A model generated the notes under the pieces. It had not been told where the DNA came from and ran no database searches. It was given only the letters and a program-made list of their open reading frames with translations. Below are positions 55,585 through 64,000 of a stretch of 64,000 nucleotides of DNA, one piece after another (within the stretch, counting starts at the first letter, position 1; every line of letters starts with the position of its first letter). This DNA is from Rhizobium sp. CIAT894 (lineage in GTDB: Bacteria; Pseudomonadota; Alphaproteobacteria; Rhizobiales; Rhizobiaceae), in contig NZ_CP020952.1 of the NCBI RefSeq assembly GCF_000172795.2, positions 496,001 to 560,000 of the forward strand. The letters are read 5' to 3'. The position numbers and the translations under genes were made by a program.

Positions 55585-55604
55585 CAAGAAATGAAACGTT
55601 TCAT
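55585..55604. promoter_or_regulatory. LacI-type operator O1
   Basis: Perfect 14-bp palindrome ATGAAACGTTTCAT at 55591-55604, preceded by CAAGAA. The 20-base string is repeated identically at 55671-55690. It matches the general LacI/GalR operator shape with a central CG and lies 101 bases upstream of the binding-protein start. Confidence 0.8.
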
Positions 55605-55670
55605 ATCCTGCTTGAAACCGCTCCTCCCGGTTTCGCCGGCGAGCATCAGACGGCCGGCTGGAAAAGTCAA

Positions 55671-55690
55671 CAAGAAATGAAACGTTTCAT
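55671..55690. promoter_or_regulatory. LacI-type operator O2
   Basis: Second identical copy of the 20-base operator with the palindrome ATGAAACGTTTCAT at 55677-55690. Centre-to-centre distance to O1 is 86 bases, near eight helical turns, which suits looping. It is 131 bases upstream of the ATPase start on the other strand, so one repressor can close both divergent promoters. Nothing else is evident in the 336-base intergenic region. Confidence 0.8.
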
Positions 55691-55820
55691 GGAGGAGGTT
55701 CGACGGGTGCTTTTGAGGAGGCGCGCGGCCGGTTTTGCCCTGCCGCATCCTCTCGGACACACGGCAAGACATGCAGACCCCTGAGGCAGCTCGGGGGCGC
55801 CGAAAGCAAGTGGGAGGCAC

Positions 55821-56888
55821 ATGGCTGAGGTCAATATTTCAGGGGCGCAGAAGGCTTACGGCGCCGTCAATGTCCTGCACGGCGTGGATATAGATATTCG
55901 CGACGGCGAGTTCGTTGTGCTCGTCGGCCCGTCCGGTTGCGGCAAATCCACTCTGTTGCGCATGGTCGCTGGGCTGGAAAGCATCACCGGCGGCACCATT
56001 TCGATCGGCGACAAGGTCGTCAACAACCTGCCGCCGAAAGACCGCGACATCGCCATGGTCTTCCAGAGCTATGCACTCTATCCGCACAAGACCGTTGCCG
56101 AAAACATGGTCTTTGCGCTGCGCCTGCAGAAACAGCCGGCCGAACTCATCAAACAGCGCCTGCAGGCAGCGGCCGAAACCCTCGACCTCCTGCCCTATCT
56201 CGACCGCTATCCGCGCCAGCTGTCGGGCGGCCAGCGGCAGCGCGTGGCGATGGGCCGAGCCATCGTCAGATCGCCGCAAGTCTTCCTGTTCGACGAACCC
56301 TTGTCGAACCTCGATGCCAAGCTGCGCGTGCAGATGCGCAAGGAAATCAAGGAACTCCATCAGCGGCTGAGAACCACCACCATCTACGTCACCCACGACC
56401 AGGTCGAAGCGATGACCATGGCCGACAAGATCGTGGTGATGCAGGGCGGCAAGGTCGAACAGATCGGCACGCCGCTGAAACTTTACGACCGTCCCAACAA
56501 CACGTTTGTGGCAACCTTCATCGGCTCACCGTCGATGAACCTGCTGAAAGGCCGCTACAAGGCCGATGGCGCCATCTTTGTCACGGAGACCGGCGACGAG
56601 ATCGCACTTGGTTTCATCCCGGAAGCAACCGACGGGCAGCCCGTCCTGCTCGGCATTCGGCCCGAACATCTGTCGCTGGCCGAACATGGCTTGAAGGCAA
56701 CCGTCAGCGTCACCGAACCCACCGGCCATGAAACGATGGTGTTCCTGCGCTACGGGCCGGGCGAGCTTGTCGCCGTATTCTCGGAACGCCACGAGTTCGA
56801 GCCCGGACAAGTGGTCACTGTCGCTCCTCGCACCGACAAGCTCCATATATTCGATGCCGGCTCGGGCAAGTCGCTGCGGCTCGATTGA
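55821..56888 (+). CDS. CUT1 sugar ABC importer ATPase (MsmK/UgpC type)
   Basis: 355 residues: Walker [10 protein letters not shown], signature [15 protein letters not shown], Walker [14 protein letters not shown]-loop YVTHD, and a C-terminal TOBE/OB regulatory domain (about 235-355). RBS GGGAGG. Divergent from the other importer genes, with the two operators between them. It energises the two permeases at 51742-53771 and may serve other CUT1 systems, as MsmK-type ATPases can. Confidence 0.94.
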   Translation: MAEVNISGAQKAYGAVNVLHGVDIDIRDGEFVVLVGPSGCGKSTLLRMVAGLESITGGTISIGDKVVNNLPPKDRDIAMVFQSYALYPHKTVAENMVFALRLQKQPAELIKQRLQAAAETLDLLPYLDRYPRQLSGGQRQRVAMGRAIVRSPQVFLFDEPLSNLDAKLRVQMRKEIKELHQRLRTTTIYVTHDQVEAMTMADKIVVMQGGKVEQIGTPLKLYDRPNNTFVATFIGSPSMNLLKGRYKADGAIFVTETGDEIALGFIPEATDGQPVLLGIRPEHLSLAEHGLKATVSVTEPTGHETMVFLRYGPGELVAVFSERHEFEPGQVVTVAPRTDKLHIFDAGSGKSLRLD

Positions 56889-57286
56889 GCCCGCCACTGC
56901 CCTTAAGTTTTGGTTTTCTTCGAATTCGGCGAGATCTCCTGCACGAGGAGGGTTCATCCGGTGGACGGCACTCATCTGATCGAAGCATTCATGCCGGTAT
57001 ACCACCTGCCGCCAATCAGCGTCTCGCACATTGCAGGATTAAAGAGAATATAAAGCGCCCCAAGAATTCACGCATCGATTCCCGTTCACATTGAGGGAGA
57101 TGGCATCAGGTTGATGCCGTCTCCTCTGCGCCAGGATCTCCATCAGCTCGCGCGTTCTTTGATCTCTTCGGCGCTGAGGTGATAGTAAATCATTGAGTCT
57201 TCTGAGGAATGCTGGTGCTTGTTCCCTCCAAATGAACTAAACTCATGCGATAGTTTTATCTAGCTGACATTCATCGGATCATCATC
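56889..57286. other. Intergenic region with a hairpin and a recombinase trace
   Basis: 398 bases. At 57096-57124 there is a 13-bp stem (GGAGATGGCATCA / TGATGCCGTCTCC, one wobble pair, 3-base loop) without a T-run. To its right is a short trace of a tyrosine recombinase described separately. No complete gene is visible; the MscS promoter lies at the right end. Confidence 0.5.
57143..57228 (-). pseudogene. C-terminal trace of a tyrosine recombinase/integrase
   Basis: On the minus strand one frame reads HQHSSEDSMIYYHLSAEEIK followed by ERAS and a stop. The HSS...YYHLSAEEI arrangement looks like the C-terminal box of phage-type integrases, with the nucleophilic Tyr. Nothing of the upstream catalytic domain is recognisable. 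If correct, it marks an old integration or excision event. Short, so uncertain. Confidence 0.3.
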
Positions 57287-58579
57287 ATGAATATCAGGCA
57301 GATGACCGACTTCGCCGAGCAGTGGCTGACGACGTTCATTCTGAACGAATGGACGTTCTTTCAGCTTGCGATCATCGTCGCCGGCTACAGTTTTGCGTCC
57401 TTGCTTGCGTCACGCACGGAGCCTGCGATGGAGGCAAAGGCGCGCCAGATCAAGGGCAATCCAGACCTGCTTCGGGTCATCATTGCTCCTATGCGCCGGA
57501 TGATGTGGCTTTTCCTTGTGGGGTGGTTGTGGCTCGCAAACGTCGTGTTGAGCAAGAGCGCGTGGCCCTCGCAACGCTGGCTTGTGTCCACGGCTCTGAC
57601 GCTGGCAGCAGCATGGTTCGTCATCTCCGTCCTGACCAAAATCATCCGCAACCCTACCCTGTCACGCGCCGTCGCGATCGTCAGCTGGAGCTATATCGCT
57701 CTTTATGCGGTCGGTCTGGACGGCCCGGTTCTATCTGCTCTTGACGAGCTCGCGATTAATTTAGGTGCGGTGAGACTCTCACTTCTGCTTGTGCTCAAAG
57801 CCCTCGCGTTGGCGATCGCCTTGATCTGGATAGCCGTCCTCATTGGCAATATGCTTTCCCACTGGGTTCAGCAGTCGGCCGATTTGTCGCCTTCCATCAA
57901 GGTGTTGATCAGCAAATTCATCAAGATCAGCCTGATCATAATCGCGGGAGCCATCGCGTTGTCGGCGACCGGGGTCGACCTTACGGCGCTGACCATTTTC
58001 TCAGGCGCAGTCGGCGTCGGAATCGGCTTCGGCCTTCAAAAAGTGGTATCAAACTTCATATCCGGCATTATCATCTTGATCGACAAGTCAATCAAGCCGG
58101 GTGACACGATCACACTTGGCGACACGTTCGGGTCGATCCGTGACCTGCGCTCGCGGTTTGTTTCTGTCATCACCCGCGATGGCAAGGAGTACCTCATTCC
58201 GAACGAAGACTTTATATCGCAGCAGGTGGTCAACTGGTCGTTCTCGAGTGATTATGTACGAATAGACGTCGACTTCGGAACGTCCTATGACAGCGATCCC
58301 CATCAAGTCGTGAGGATCGCCATTGCGACGGCATCGACGGTACCCCGGGTCGCAAATCAGTATAAACCGCCCGTCTGCTGGCTGACCGGCTTTGGCGCGT
58401 CGTCGCTCGACTTTCGGCTTCGCTTCTGGATCTCGGATCCAGCGAACGGGCTGACAAATGTTCGTGGGCAAGTCCTGATGGCGCTGTGGGATGCCTTCAA
58501 GAAAGCTGGTGTCTCTATCCCGTTCCCGCATCATGAAATCATCATGAAAAGCCCTATCGAGATCAAACAACCGGACTGA
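57287..58579 (+). CDS. MscS-family mechanosensitive channel
   Basis: 430-residue inner-membrane protein with about five membrane helices. The pore-lining TM3 and the start of the beta domain are clear (TIFSGAVGVGIGFGLQKVVS, then IDKSIKPGDTITLGDTFGSI), followed by the alpha/beta vestibule domain with the conserved DFGTSYDSDP stretch. Such channels release solutes on hypo-osmotic shock, which suits a cell that accumulates betaines, although linkage to that region is loose. Weak RBS. No operon partner. Confidence 0.93.
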   Translation: MNIRQMTDFAEQWLTTFILNEWTFFQLAIIVAGYSFASLLASRTEPAMEAKARQIKGNPDLLRVIIAPMRRMMWLFLVGWLWLANVVLSKSAWPSQRWLVSTALTLAAAWFVISVLTKIIRNPTLSRAVAIVSWSYIALYAVGLDGPVLSALDELAINLGAVRLSLLLVLKALALAIALIWIAVLIGNMLSHWVQQSADLSPSIKVLISKFIKISLIIIAGAIALSATGVDLTALTIFSGAVGVGIGFGLQKVVSNFISGIIILIDKSIKPGDTITLGDTFGSIRDLRSRFVSVITRDGKEYLIPNEDFISQQVVNWSFSSDYVRIDVDFGTSYDSDPHQVVRIAIATASTVPRVANQYKPPVCWLTGFGASSLDFRLRFWISDPANGLTNVRGQVLMALWDAFKKAGVSIPFPHHEIIMKSPIEIKQPD

Positions 58580-58745
58580 TCTTTCCAGATTTCATCACCA
58601 CAGTCGGTTCATTGTTGGGCATCCGCGCAACCGTCGACAGCCCATGAAGGATTGGCGCGCTCAAGAACAGCGCCCACGCAATCGATAAATATTGTGCGGT
58701 CGCGTTTCACAAGGTGCGCAATTTGGCAATTGAACGGATCCGAAC

Positions 58746-60752
58746 CTACGGCCCATTCCGAGACAGGCGTTTCGAATCAAGGTTCCTGGCCATGCTGAAC
58801 GGCAGCACGTTATCCGTTTCAAGCCGAGCAGCCGGCGCGGGCCGTCCGATGTAATATCCCTGGATGTGGTTGATTCCATATTGCTGCATCAGCAACTGAT
58901 GTTCGATCGTCTCGACGCCTTCAACGAGGATCTTCACGCCGCGATTGCGCAGCAGGCTGATGATGTCGAGCAGCATCCTCTTGCCTCTCTCCGTATTGCT
59001 GTCATGGAGGAAGGACCGATCGATCTTGACGGTGTCGAAGTCTATCAGGCGAAGCCACGAGAGCCCGGCGAAGCCTGTGCCGAAATCGTCGAGCCAAACT
59101 TGAGCGCCGAGCGCCCTCAGGTCGCTGATGCAGCGAACCAGGTCCTGGTCGATTTCCAGCTCGACCCCTTCGGTAATTTCGAAAGCAAGCCTGGCGCCCG
59201 CCACGTCGAATTCTGCCAGCGTTGCTGCGATATAGCTGGCGAAACCCGGCGTCTTCAGTTCGATCGGCGAAACGTTGACGCTGGCAACCTCCACCAGGTC
59301 GGTTGCCAGCAGGTCTCGGCAAACAGTGCGAATGGCCCACCGGCCGAGTTTAACGATCGAACCCGTCCTTTCCGCAACCGGGATAAATCTGTCAGGCGGC
59401 ACCGCGGTTCCGTCCAGCATCCTTAAACGCATCAAAGCTTCAACACCGTCCGTCTTGCCGGTCTGGACGTTGCGGATCGGCTGATAGACGAGGTGGACGA
59501 GGCCGTGTTCAAGCGCGATCTTCAGGGTCGCGGCGATATCCTCGCTGTCGTCGCTGCTCTGCGGGTCGTCAGGATCGAAGACCACGACGGTGTTGCGACC
59601 CGTTGCCTTGGCGGCATAAAGTGCGCGATCGGCTTCATGAATGACCTTGTCGACCTGCTTGGTCTGGTCTCGCGTGTAGGAGACGCCGACACTGACGGTG
59701 ATGACAGTGGTCCCGTCCCGCCGGTGCTCGTGCGGCCAGGCCAGCGCGCGGACGGCGGCACACATTGCTTCTGCGAGTGCGGACGCTCTTTCCGAATTTT
59801 GCATGGGCGCGATGACGATGAATTCCTCGCCGCCGTATCGCCCGATGATCGATCCGTAGGACGAGGCCACGCTCTGGAGAAGCTGGGATACGGCCACAAG
59901 GCACCGATCACCTTCCTGGTGACCATAGCAGTCGTTATAGTGCTTGAAGTAATCGACATCGATGAGCAGGACGGCAAAGGGCGCCCTCTGGTCCTGCCAG
60001 CGTTGCCAGTGATCACGCAGGCGTTGATCGATTGCCCGGCGATTTTCCAGGCCCGTCAACGAGTCCGTGTTCGAGAGGTGCAAGAGCGCCTTGCCCCTTT
60101 CCTCGGCGGCCGCTTGCTGCAAACTGGCTTCAAGGGCATTCAGGAAGACCTTATAGCGCTCTCTGTTGAGCTGAAGGTTCACGTAAGACGTGAAAATAAA
60201 ACAGGAAATACAGAAGGCGCCGAGGATCAGCTTGTGCAGAAGCAACATAGGCGCGAACAGATAAAGAGCGCCGACGAAGATGAGCACGTTGGTGACGGAG
60301 GCCGCAAGCGCAAGCGGAAACCGGAAACTGAAGAACAGGTTGACGCTCATCATGAAGATCGCGCCAAAAACCATATAGTATGAGAACGCTTCCCTGACCG
60401 TGGTCATCTGGGCGGTGAGAAGCCAGACAAGATAGGCTGCCAGCACGGATACCGCCGCGGCCATGTCGACCGTGTCGGCTTTTGCCTTGCGATAGAGCAG
60501 GAGCTCCAGCATGCACAGCGCGCCGGCGCCTACCGCCAACCGGCCGGCGATGGTGTATTGGACGACATCGCCAATAAAAAGATAGTCCGTGAAGGCATAG
60601 GCCAAGTAAACAGCGACGGCGATCCAGAGGCCGCTGCGCGTCGCGCACTTTCGGCTGCTCTCGCTCCGCTGCTTATAAAGCCGACGCAGCCGTTCTGGCG
60701 ACAGCGTTGGCCGCATTGTGGCGACTGCGGTCTCGGCTAACACGTGCATCAT
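58746..60752 (-). CDS. Membrane-bound GGDEF-EAL cyclic di-GMP protein
   Basis: 668 residues: about six membrane helices (50-195), a GGDEF domain (about 215-385) and an EAL domain (about 405-655). The cyclase motif is GGEEF, but the RxxD inhibitory site is absent. EAL residues are all kept: EAL, the Asn in VNVSP, EITE, DDFGTG, the Lys in VKIDRSF, EGVET and QGY, so phosphodiesterase activity is expected; net direction is unknown. ATG at 60752 (AGGGG upstream) was preferred to a TTG at 60767. Stands alone between MscS and the methyltransferase gene. Confidence 0.92.
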   Translation of the reverse strand: MMHVLAETAVATMRPTLSPERLRRLYKQRSESSRKCATRSGLWIAVAVYLAYAFTDYLFIGDVVQYTIAGRLAVGAGALCMLELLLYRKAKADTVDMAAAVSVLAAYLVWLLTAQMTTVREAFSYYMVFGAIFMMSVNLFFSFRFPLALAASVTNVLIFVGALYLFAPMLLLHKLILGAFCISCFIFTSYVNLQLNRERYKVFLNALEASLQQAAAEERGKALLHLSNTDSLTGLENRRAIDQRLRDHWQRWQDQRAPFAVLLIDVDYFKHYNDCYGHQEGDRCLVAVSQLLQSVASSYGSIIGRYGGEEFIVIAPMQNSERASALAEAMCAAVRALAWPHEHRRDGTTVITVSVGVSYTRDQTKQVDKVIHEADRALYAAKATGRNTVVVFDPDDPQSSDDSEDIAATLKIALEHGLVHLVYQPIRNVQTGKTDGVEALMRLRMLDGTAVPPDRFIPVAERTGSIVKLGRWAIRTVCRDLLATDLVEVASVNVSPIELKTPGFASYIAATLAEFDVAGARLAFEITEGVELEIDQDLVRCISDLRALGAQVWLDDFGTGFAGLSWLRLIDFDTVKIDRSFLHDSNTERGKRMLLDIISLLRNRGVKILVEGVETIEHQLLMQQYGINHIQGYYIGRPAPAARLETDNVLPFSMARNLDSKRLSRNGP

Positions 60753-61011
60753 GCCCCTGCCACCCAAACAACTTGCAGCCGTTGCCCTACGCAGACCGCC
60801 CGCTGAAACTGGATACCCCTACGCCCACTGCACATCAACCGATAAGGCGCAAACAACCCCTAAGCCGGCAGGGTATCTCTCGGTTTCACTAATATTTTCT
60901 AAAATTAAGTGGCGCGGTGGCGACTACTGCCGCGGACCTTGACTTGACGTTAAGAAATTGCTGAGGATTTTATCTTATCTCTTAAGTTGTTATTTACCAG
61001 TGTGAGGTTCC

Positions 61012-62055
61012 GTGGCACAGCCGCTCTTTTCCCTTGATGGCCAAAGCTTGATCACCCCGCAGTCCGTCAGCAATAACTTCCTCTCACCCAGCCAGGATCA
61101 CGAAACAGGCCTGCTTCGCACCGCGGAGGCCGAGTTTGCGATTGTCATCAGCCTTGCAATGCAGCGGTTCGCCGCCGGCAAAGACCTGCCTGAGGCCGTC
61201 AGGTGGCTGATTGGTCAGCTCCACGACGTCCGCCAGAAATGCGGCGCGGCCGTGTGGCAGAAGCTCATCCCGCTGATTCAGGCCCATCCCTCGGCAAAGA
61301 TCCTGCAGCAGTGCCCGTTCACGCGCTGGTCCTTCGAAAAGCCGCGCGGTTATTCCGGTGATGCCAGTCTGATAGACTTTATTTATGGACATCCGGCGGT
61401 GGCCGAAGAGGTGGCCAGATCCACCCATCTCGGTCTCGATATCTTCGAATACACGATCAACGCGCCCGGCCCGGTGGCCGTCAGGGAACGGCGCGACATC
61501 CTGACCCGCTACGTCGATGACACAGCCGCGCGGACCGGTTCGGATACCGAGGTTCTGGCCATCGCCGCCGGTCACCTTCGCGAAGCGGAGGCATCCACAG
61601 CACTGGCGGAAGGCCGCCTGAAACGCTGGGTGGCTCTCGATCAGGATCCGCAAAGCATTGGCTCGATCTCGAGCCAGTTCCACGGGACCCGTGTCGAGCC
61701 TATCGATGGATCTGTGCGCGGCCTGCTCGCGCGAAAGCATCACATTGGCACATTCGATCTGATCTACGCCGCAGGCCTGTACGATTATCTCACGGATAAG
61801 GTCGCAATCCGGCTCACGCAGATTTGCATGGAAATGCTCAAACCGGGTGGCATCTTTCTGTTTGCCAACTTCTCCGATGAGATGGCGGATGACGGATATA
61901 TGGAATCCTATATGAACTGGGAGCTTCTCCAGCGTTCCGAGGCAGACATGTGGCGTATTGCCAATGCCAGCGCGGCGGAAAACACGGTCGACAAGAGGGT
62001 CTGGTTCGGCACCAACCGCAACATCATTTACAGCACCATCAGGAAGCTGCCGTAA
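61012..62055 (+). CDS. Class I SAM-dependent methyltransferase (PhcB-like group possible)
   Basis: 347 residues, GTG start preceded by GAGG. The C-terminal half is a Rossmann methyltransferase: motif I region EVLAIAAGHLREAE (near 180), acidic loop VALDQDP (near 203), and MLKPGGIFLFANFS. The N-terminal 120 residues contain FTRWSFEKPRGYSGDASLID, a stretch I associate with proteins annotated as making 3-hydroxypalmitate methyl ester (PhcB) quorum signals; this link is from memory. Substrate is unproven. Convergent with the ALDH gene, a hairpin between them. Confidence 0.75.
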   Translation: MAQPLFSLDGQSLITPQSVSNNFLSPSQDHETGLLRTAEAEFAIVISLAMQRFAAGKDLPEAVRWLIGQLHDVRQKCGAAVWQKLIPLIQAHPSAKILQQCPFTRWSFEKPRGYSGDASLIDFIYGHPAVAEEVARSTHLGLDIFEYTINAPGPVAVRERRDILTRYVDDTAARTGSDTEVLAIAAGHLREAEASTALAEGRLKRWVALDQDPQSIGSISSQFHGTRVEPIDGSVRGLLARKHHIGTFDLIYAAGLYDYLTDKVAIRLTQICMEMLKPGGIFLFANFSDEMADDGYMESYMNWELLQRSEADMWRIANASAAENTVDKRVWFGTNRNIIYSTIRKLP

Positions 62056-62064
62056 GCCGCAACG

Positions 62065-62093
62065 GCCGGGCGTAACAAAATCTCACGCCCGGC
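62065..62093. terminator. Bidirectional terminator-like hairpin
   Basis: 9-bp stem GCCGGGCGT / ACGCCCGGC with an 11-base loop, located in the 53-base gap between the convergent methyltransferase and aldehyde dehydrogenase genes. No long T-run on either side. Confidence 0.5.
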
Positions 62094-62108
62094 TCCGGCG
62101 ATGTCGCT

Positions 62109-63548
62109 CTACTTGCAGATCGCCGCGGCCAGAAAGCCGCGCATCGCCTCGCCGAAGGGCGGCCGCATCATATATTCCGCTTCCACCATCCTGCTCTGGT
62201 GATAGACGGCGCGCGGATGCGAGAAGGCGAGGAAACCGAACTTGCCGTGATAGGCGCCCATGCCGGAATGGCCGACGCCGCCGAAGGGCAGGCCTTCCGC
62301 CGTGACGTGGCTCATGCAGTCGTTGACCGTCACCCCGCCGGAGGTCGTATTGTCGAGAACACGGCGCTCCTCTTCGTGATCCCCGCTGAAATAATAGAGG
62401 GCAAGCGGGCGCGGCCGGGCATTGATGCGATCGATGACGTCGGCAATATCACGATAGGGAAGAACCGGCAGCACCGGCCCGAAGATTTCCTCCTGCAGCG
62501 CGCGCATAGCGTCGGTGGGATCGAGGATCAGGGTCGGCGGCATGCGGTGGGCCGGCTGCTGCGAGAAATTCTCCCCCGCCGGATTGATCTCGACGATGCG
62601 GGCGCCCTTGGCCCTGGCGTCTTCGACCAGGCCCTGGACGCGGGCATGATGGCGGCCGTTGACGATCGACGTGTAATCAGGATTTTCCTTCAGCGTCGGA
62701 TACATCGCGGCGACCGCCGCCACCGCATGTTCGGCAAAGGCTTCGACGCTTTCCTCGGGCACGTAGACATGATCAGGCGCCAGGCAGATCTGGCCGGCAT
62801 TCAGCGTCTTGACGGTCATGACGCGGCGCGCCGCGTCTGCGAGATCGGCCGAGCGGCCGACGATGACGGGCGACTTGCCGCCGAGTTCGAGCGTCAGCGG
62901 CGTCAGGTTTTCGGCCGCCGCCCGCATGACGTGATGGGCAATCGCCGTGCCGCCGGTGAAGATCAGATGGTCGAAGGCAAGTGATGTGAAGGCCGTGCCC
63001 GTCGCCGGTCCGCCCTGAACCACTGATATTTCCGTTTCGTCGAAGGCGCCGGCGATGAGTTCCGCCATCAGAGCTGATGAAGCCGGCGTGACCTCCGACG
63101 GTTTGATCATGGCGCGGTTGCCGGCGGCAAGAATGCCGGCAAGCGGCGCAAGGGCGAGCTGATAGGGGAAATTCCAGGGGCTGAGAATCCCCACGACGCC
63201 TTTCGGCTGATAGACCACTTTGGCGACCGCATCCGGGAACAGTGCCTCGTGTTCTTCCGGCTTCAGCCATTCGGGCAGATGGGCCTTGGCATATTTGAGC
63301 GAACCGATGCAGGTGAAAACGTCGAGAAGCAGGCTTGCCTCGACGCTGCGGCTGCCGAAATCCTCCGACAGAGCCGCGGCAATCGCATCCTTATGATCGA
63401 CGAGAAGGGCGATGACGCGGTCGATGCGATCGATGCGGGTCTCGATATCAGGCGGCCCTTCCTTCACGAAGGATGCCCTTTGCCGCTCGAGCAGCGCCTT
63501 CATGGCATCGGGGCTGGTATCGCTGGCGATCGGGGTCATGGTGTTCAT
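62109..63548 (-). CDS. Coniferyl-aldehyde-type aldehyde dehydrogenase
   Basis: 479-residue ALDH of the class-3-like group that includes coniferyl aldehyde dehydrogenase (CalB): SPWNFPYQLAL, the general base Glu in LELGGKSP and Cys in NAGQICLAPDHV, and a C-terminal YHGKFGFLAFSHPRAV segment typical of the group. It oxidises aromatic or long-chain aldehydes to acids with NAD(P). It follows an alcohol dehydrogenase gene by about 20 bases on the same strand, giving a two-step alcohol-to-acid pair that fits use of plant phenylpropanoids. Confidence 0.88.
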   Translation of the reverse strand: MNTMTPIASDTSPDAMKALLERQRASFVKEGPPDIETRIDRIDRVIALLVDHKDAIAAALSEDFGSRSVEASLLLDVFTCIGSLKYAKAHLPEWLKPEEHEALFPDAVAKVVYQPKGVVGILSPWNFPYQLALAPLAGILAAGNRAMIKPSEVTPASSALMAELIAGAFDETEISVVQGGPATGTAFTSLAFDHLIFTGGTAIAHHVMRAAAENLTPLTLELGGKSPVIVGRSADLADAARRVMTVKTLNAGQICLAPDHVYVPEESVEAFAEHAVAAVAAMYPTLKENPDYTSIVNGRHHARVQGLVEDARAKGARIVEINPAGENFSQQPAHRMPPTLILDPTDAMRALQEEIFGPVLPVLPYRDIADVIDRINARPRPLALYYFSGDHEEERRVLDNTTSGGVTVNDCMSHVTAEGLPFGGVGHSGMGAYHGKFGFLAFSHPRAVYHQSRMVEAEYMMRPPFGEAMRGFLAAAICK

Positions 63549-63569
63549 TCTTTCCTCCCTTGAACGGTG

Positions 63570-64000
63570 TCAGACGGCCGGCTGGCGCACGACCGGTTTC
63601 AGCACGATGCCTTTTTCCGAGTCCTCCACCGCCCGGTTGATATCGGCGAAATCATAGAAGGTGACGAGCCTGTCGAAGGGGAAGCGGCCCTGCCTGTGAA
63701 GGTCGATCAGCAGAGGGATCAGCACGTCCGGATTGGAATCGCCTTCGACGATGCCGCGCACCCGGCGTCCGCCGGAGAGGATATGGGTGAGGTCGAGCGT
63801 CAGCGTTGCGCCGTACGGCGAGGCGCCGACGATGCCGCAAGTGCCGCGCGGCGCCAGCACGCGCACGCATTGATCGATGACGGCGGGCACGCCGGAGGCA
63901 TCGATCGCATAATCGACCCCGGCGCCGGTCAGCGCCATGATCGCGGCGACCGCATCGCCCGCCTTGCCGTTGACGATATCGGTCGCGCCGAGTTCGGCGG
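63570..64000 (-). CDS. Zinc-type alcohol dehydrogenase, C-terminal part (5' end beyond window)
   Basis: The frame is open to the right window edge, so only about the last 143 residues are seen. They include the end of the Rossmann domain (GAGVDYAIDASGVPAVIDQC, RGTCGIVGASPYGA) and the C-terminal catalytic lobe (DFADINRAVEDSEKGIVLKPVV) of NAD-dependent medium-chain dehydrogenases, close to aryl-alcohol dehydrogenases. Catalytic and structural zinc regions lie outside the window. Upstream of and co-directional with the coniferyl-aldehyde-type ALDH. Confidence 0.85.
   Translation of the reverse strand, partial: AELGATDIVNGKAGDAVAAIMALTGAGVDYAIDASGVPAVIDQCVRVLAPRGTCGIVGASPYGATLTLDLTHILSGGRRVRGIVEGDSNPDVLIPLLIDLHRQGRFPFDRLVTFYDFADINRAVEDSEKGIVLKPVVRQPAV

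Overview
The window looks like an alphaproteobacterial, Rhizobium-type replicon. The DNA is GC-rich, with dense, mostly rhizobial gene families: trifunctional-length PutA without a DNA-binding domain, PutR, several ABC importers, a StcD-type demethylase and RIME-like double-palindrome intergenic repeats. I saw no rRNA, tRNA, CRISPR or intact insertion sequence. Genus is an inference; species and replicon (chromosome or large plasmid) cannot be decided from the sequence.

Left part (1-13.8 kb): a type I secretion ABC exporter cut by the window edge; a stub of an ABC ATPase; a methyl-accepting chemotaxis protein; putA with its divergent Lrp-type regulator putR and a probable 68-residue gene between them; an HxlR regulator divergent from a DoxX-like membrane protein and a short-chain dehydrogenase; and an unusual fusion of a left-handed-helix acyltransferase with an alpha/alpha-toroid-like domain.

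Core (13.8-42 kb): a quaternary-ammonium (betaine) catabolic region. A LysR regulator faces a Rieske demethylase (Stc2/GbcA type), its ferredoxin reductase and an M24-family protein that closely resembles the DMSP lyase DddP. On the other strand lies a ten-gene run (GntR, DapA-family, ALDH, FAD amine oxidase/dehydrogenase, glycine/proline-betaine ABC importer, proline-racemase-family protein, GlxA-type regulator). Next come etfBA, a degenerate DddQ/DddL-like cupin and the glutathione route for formaldehyde (adhC, fghA, gfa), then an intact DddQ/DddL-like cupin with stcD. Divergent from stcD are a TetR regulator, a ProC-like reductase and a second betaine importer. Read together, the genes can take proline betaine in, remove two methyl groups (Rieske enzyme, then StcD with EtfAB as likely electron acceptor), detoxify the formaldehyde and oxidise proline to glutamate with PutA. 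The M24 protein, the two cupins and the racemase homologue with altered catalytic residues are not explained by that known route and are the best candidates for new biochemistry.

Right part (42-64 kb): a decayed flavin-oxidoreductase pseudogene; an AraC regulator; a YdeP-type molybdopterin oxidoreductase coupled to a small winged-helix-like protein; a 5TM-PAS-PAS-GGDEF cyclase; a LacI-controlled CUT1 sugar importer with mutarotase and PfkB kinase genes and two identical operators; an MscS channel; a GGDEF-EAL protein; a methyltransferase; and an aldehyde/alcohol dehydrogenase pair of coniferyl-aldehyde type running off the right edge.

Start sites were re-chosen where a ribosome binding site or operon overlap favoured an internal start. 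All family calls come from reading motifs; no database search was run.
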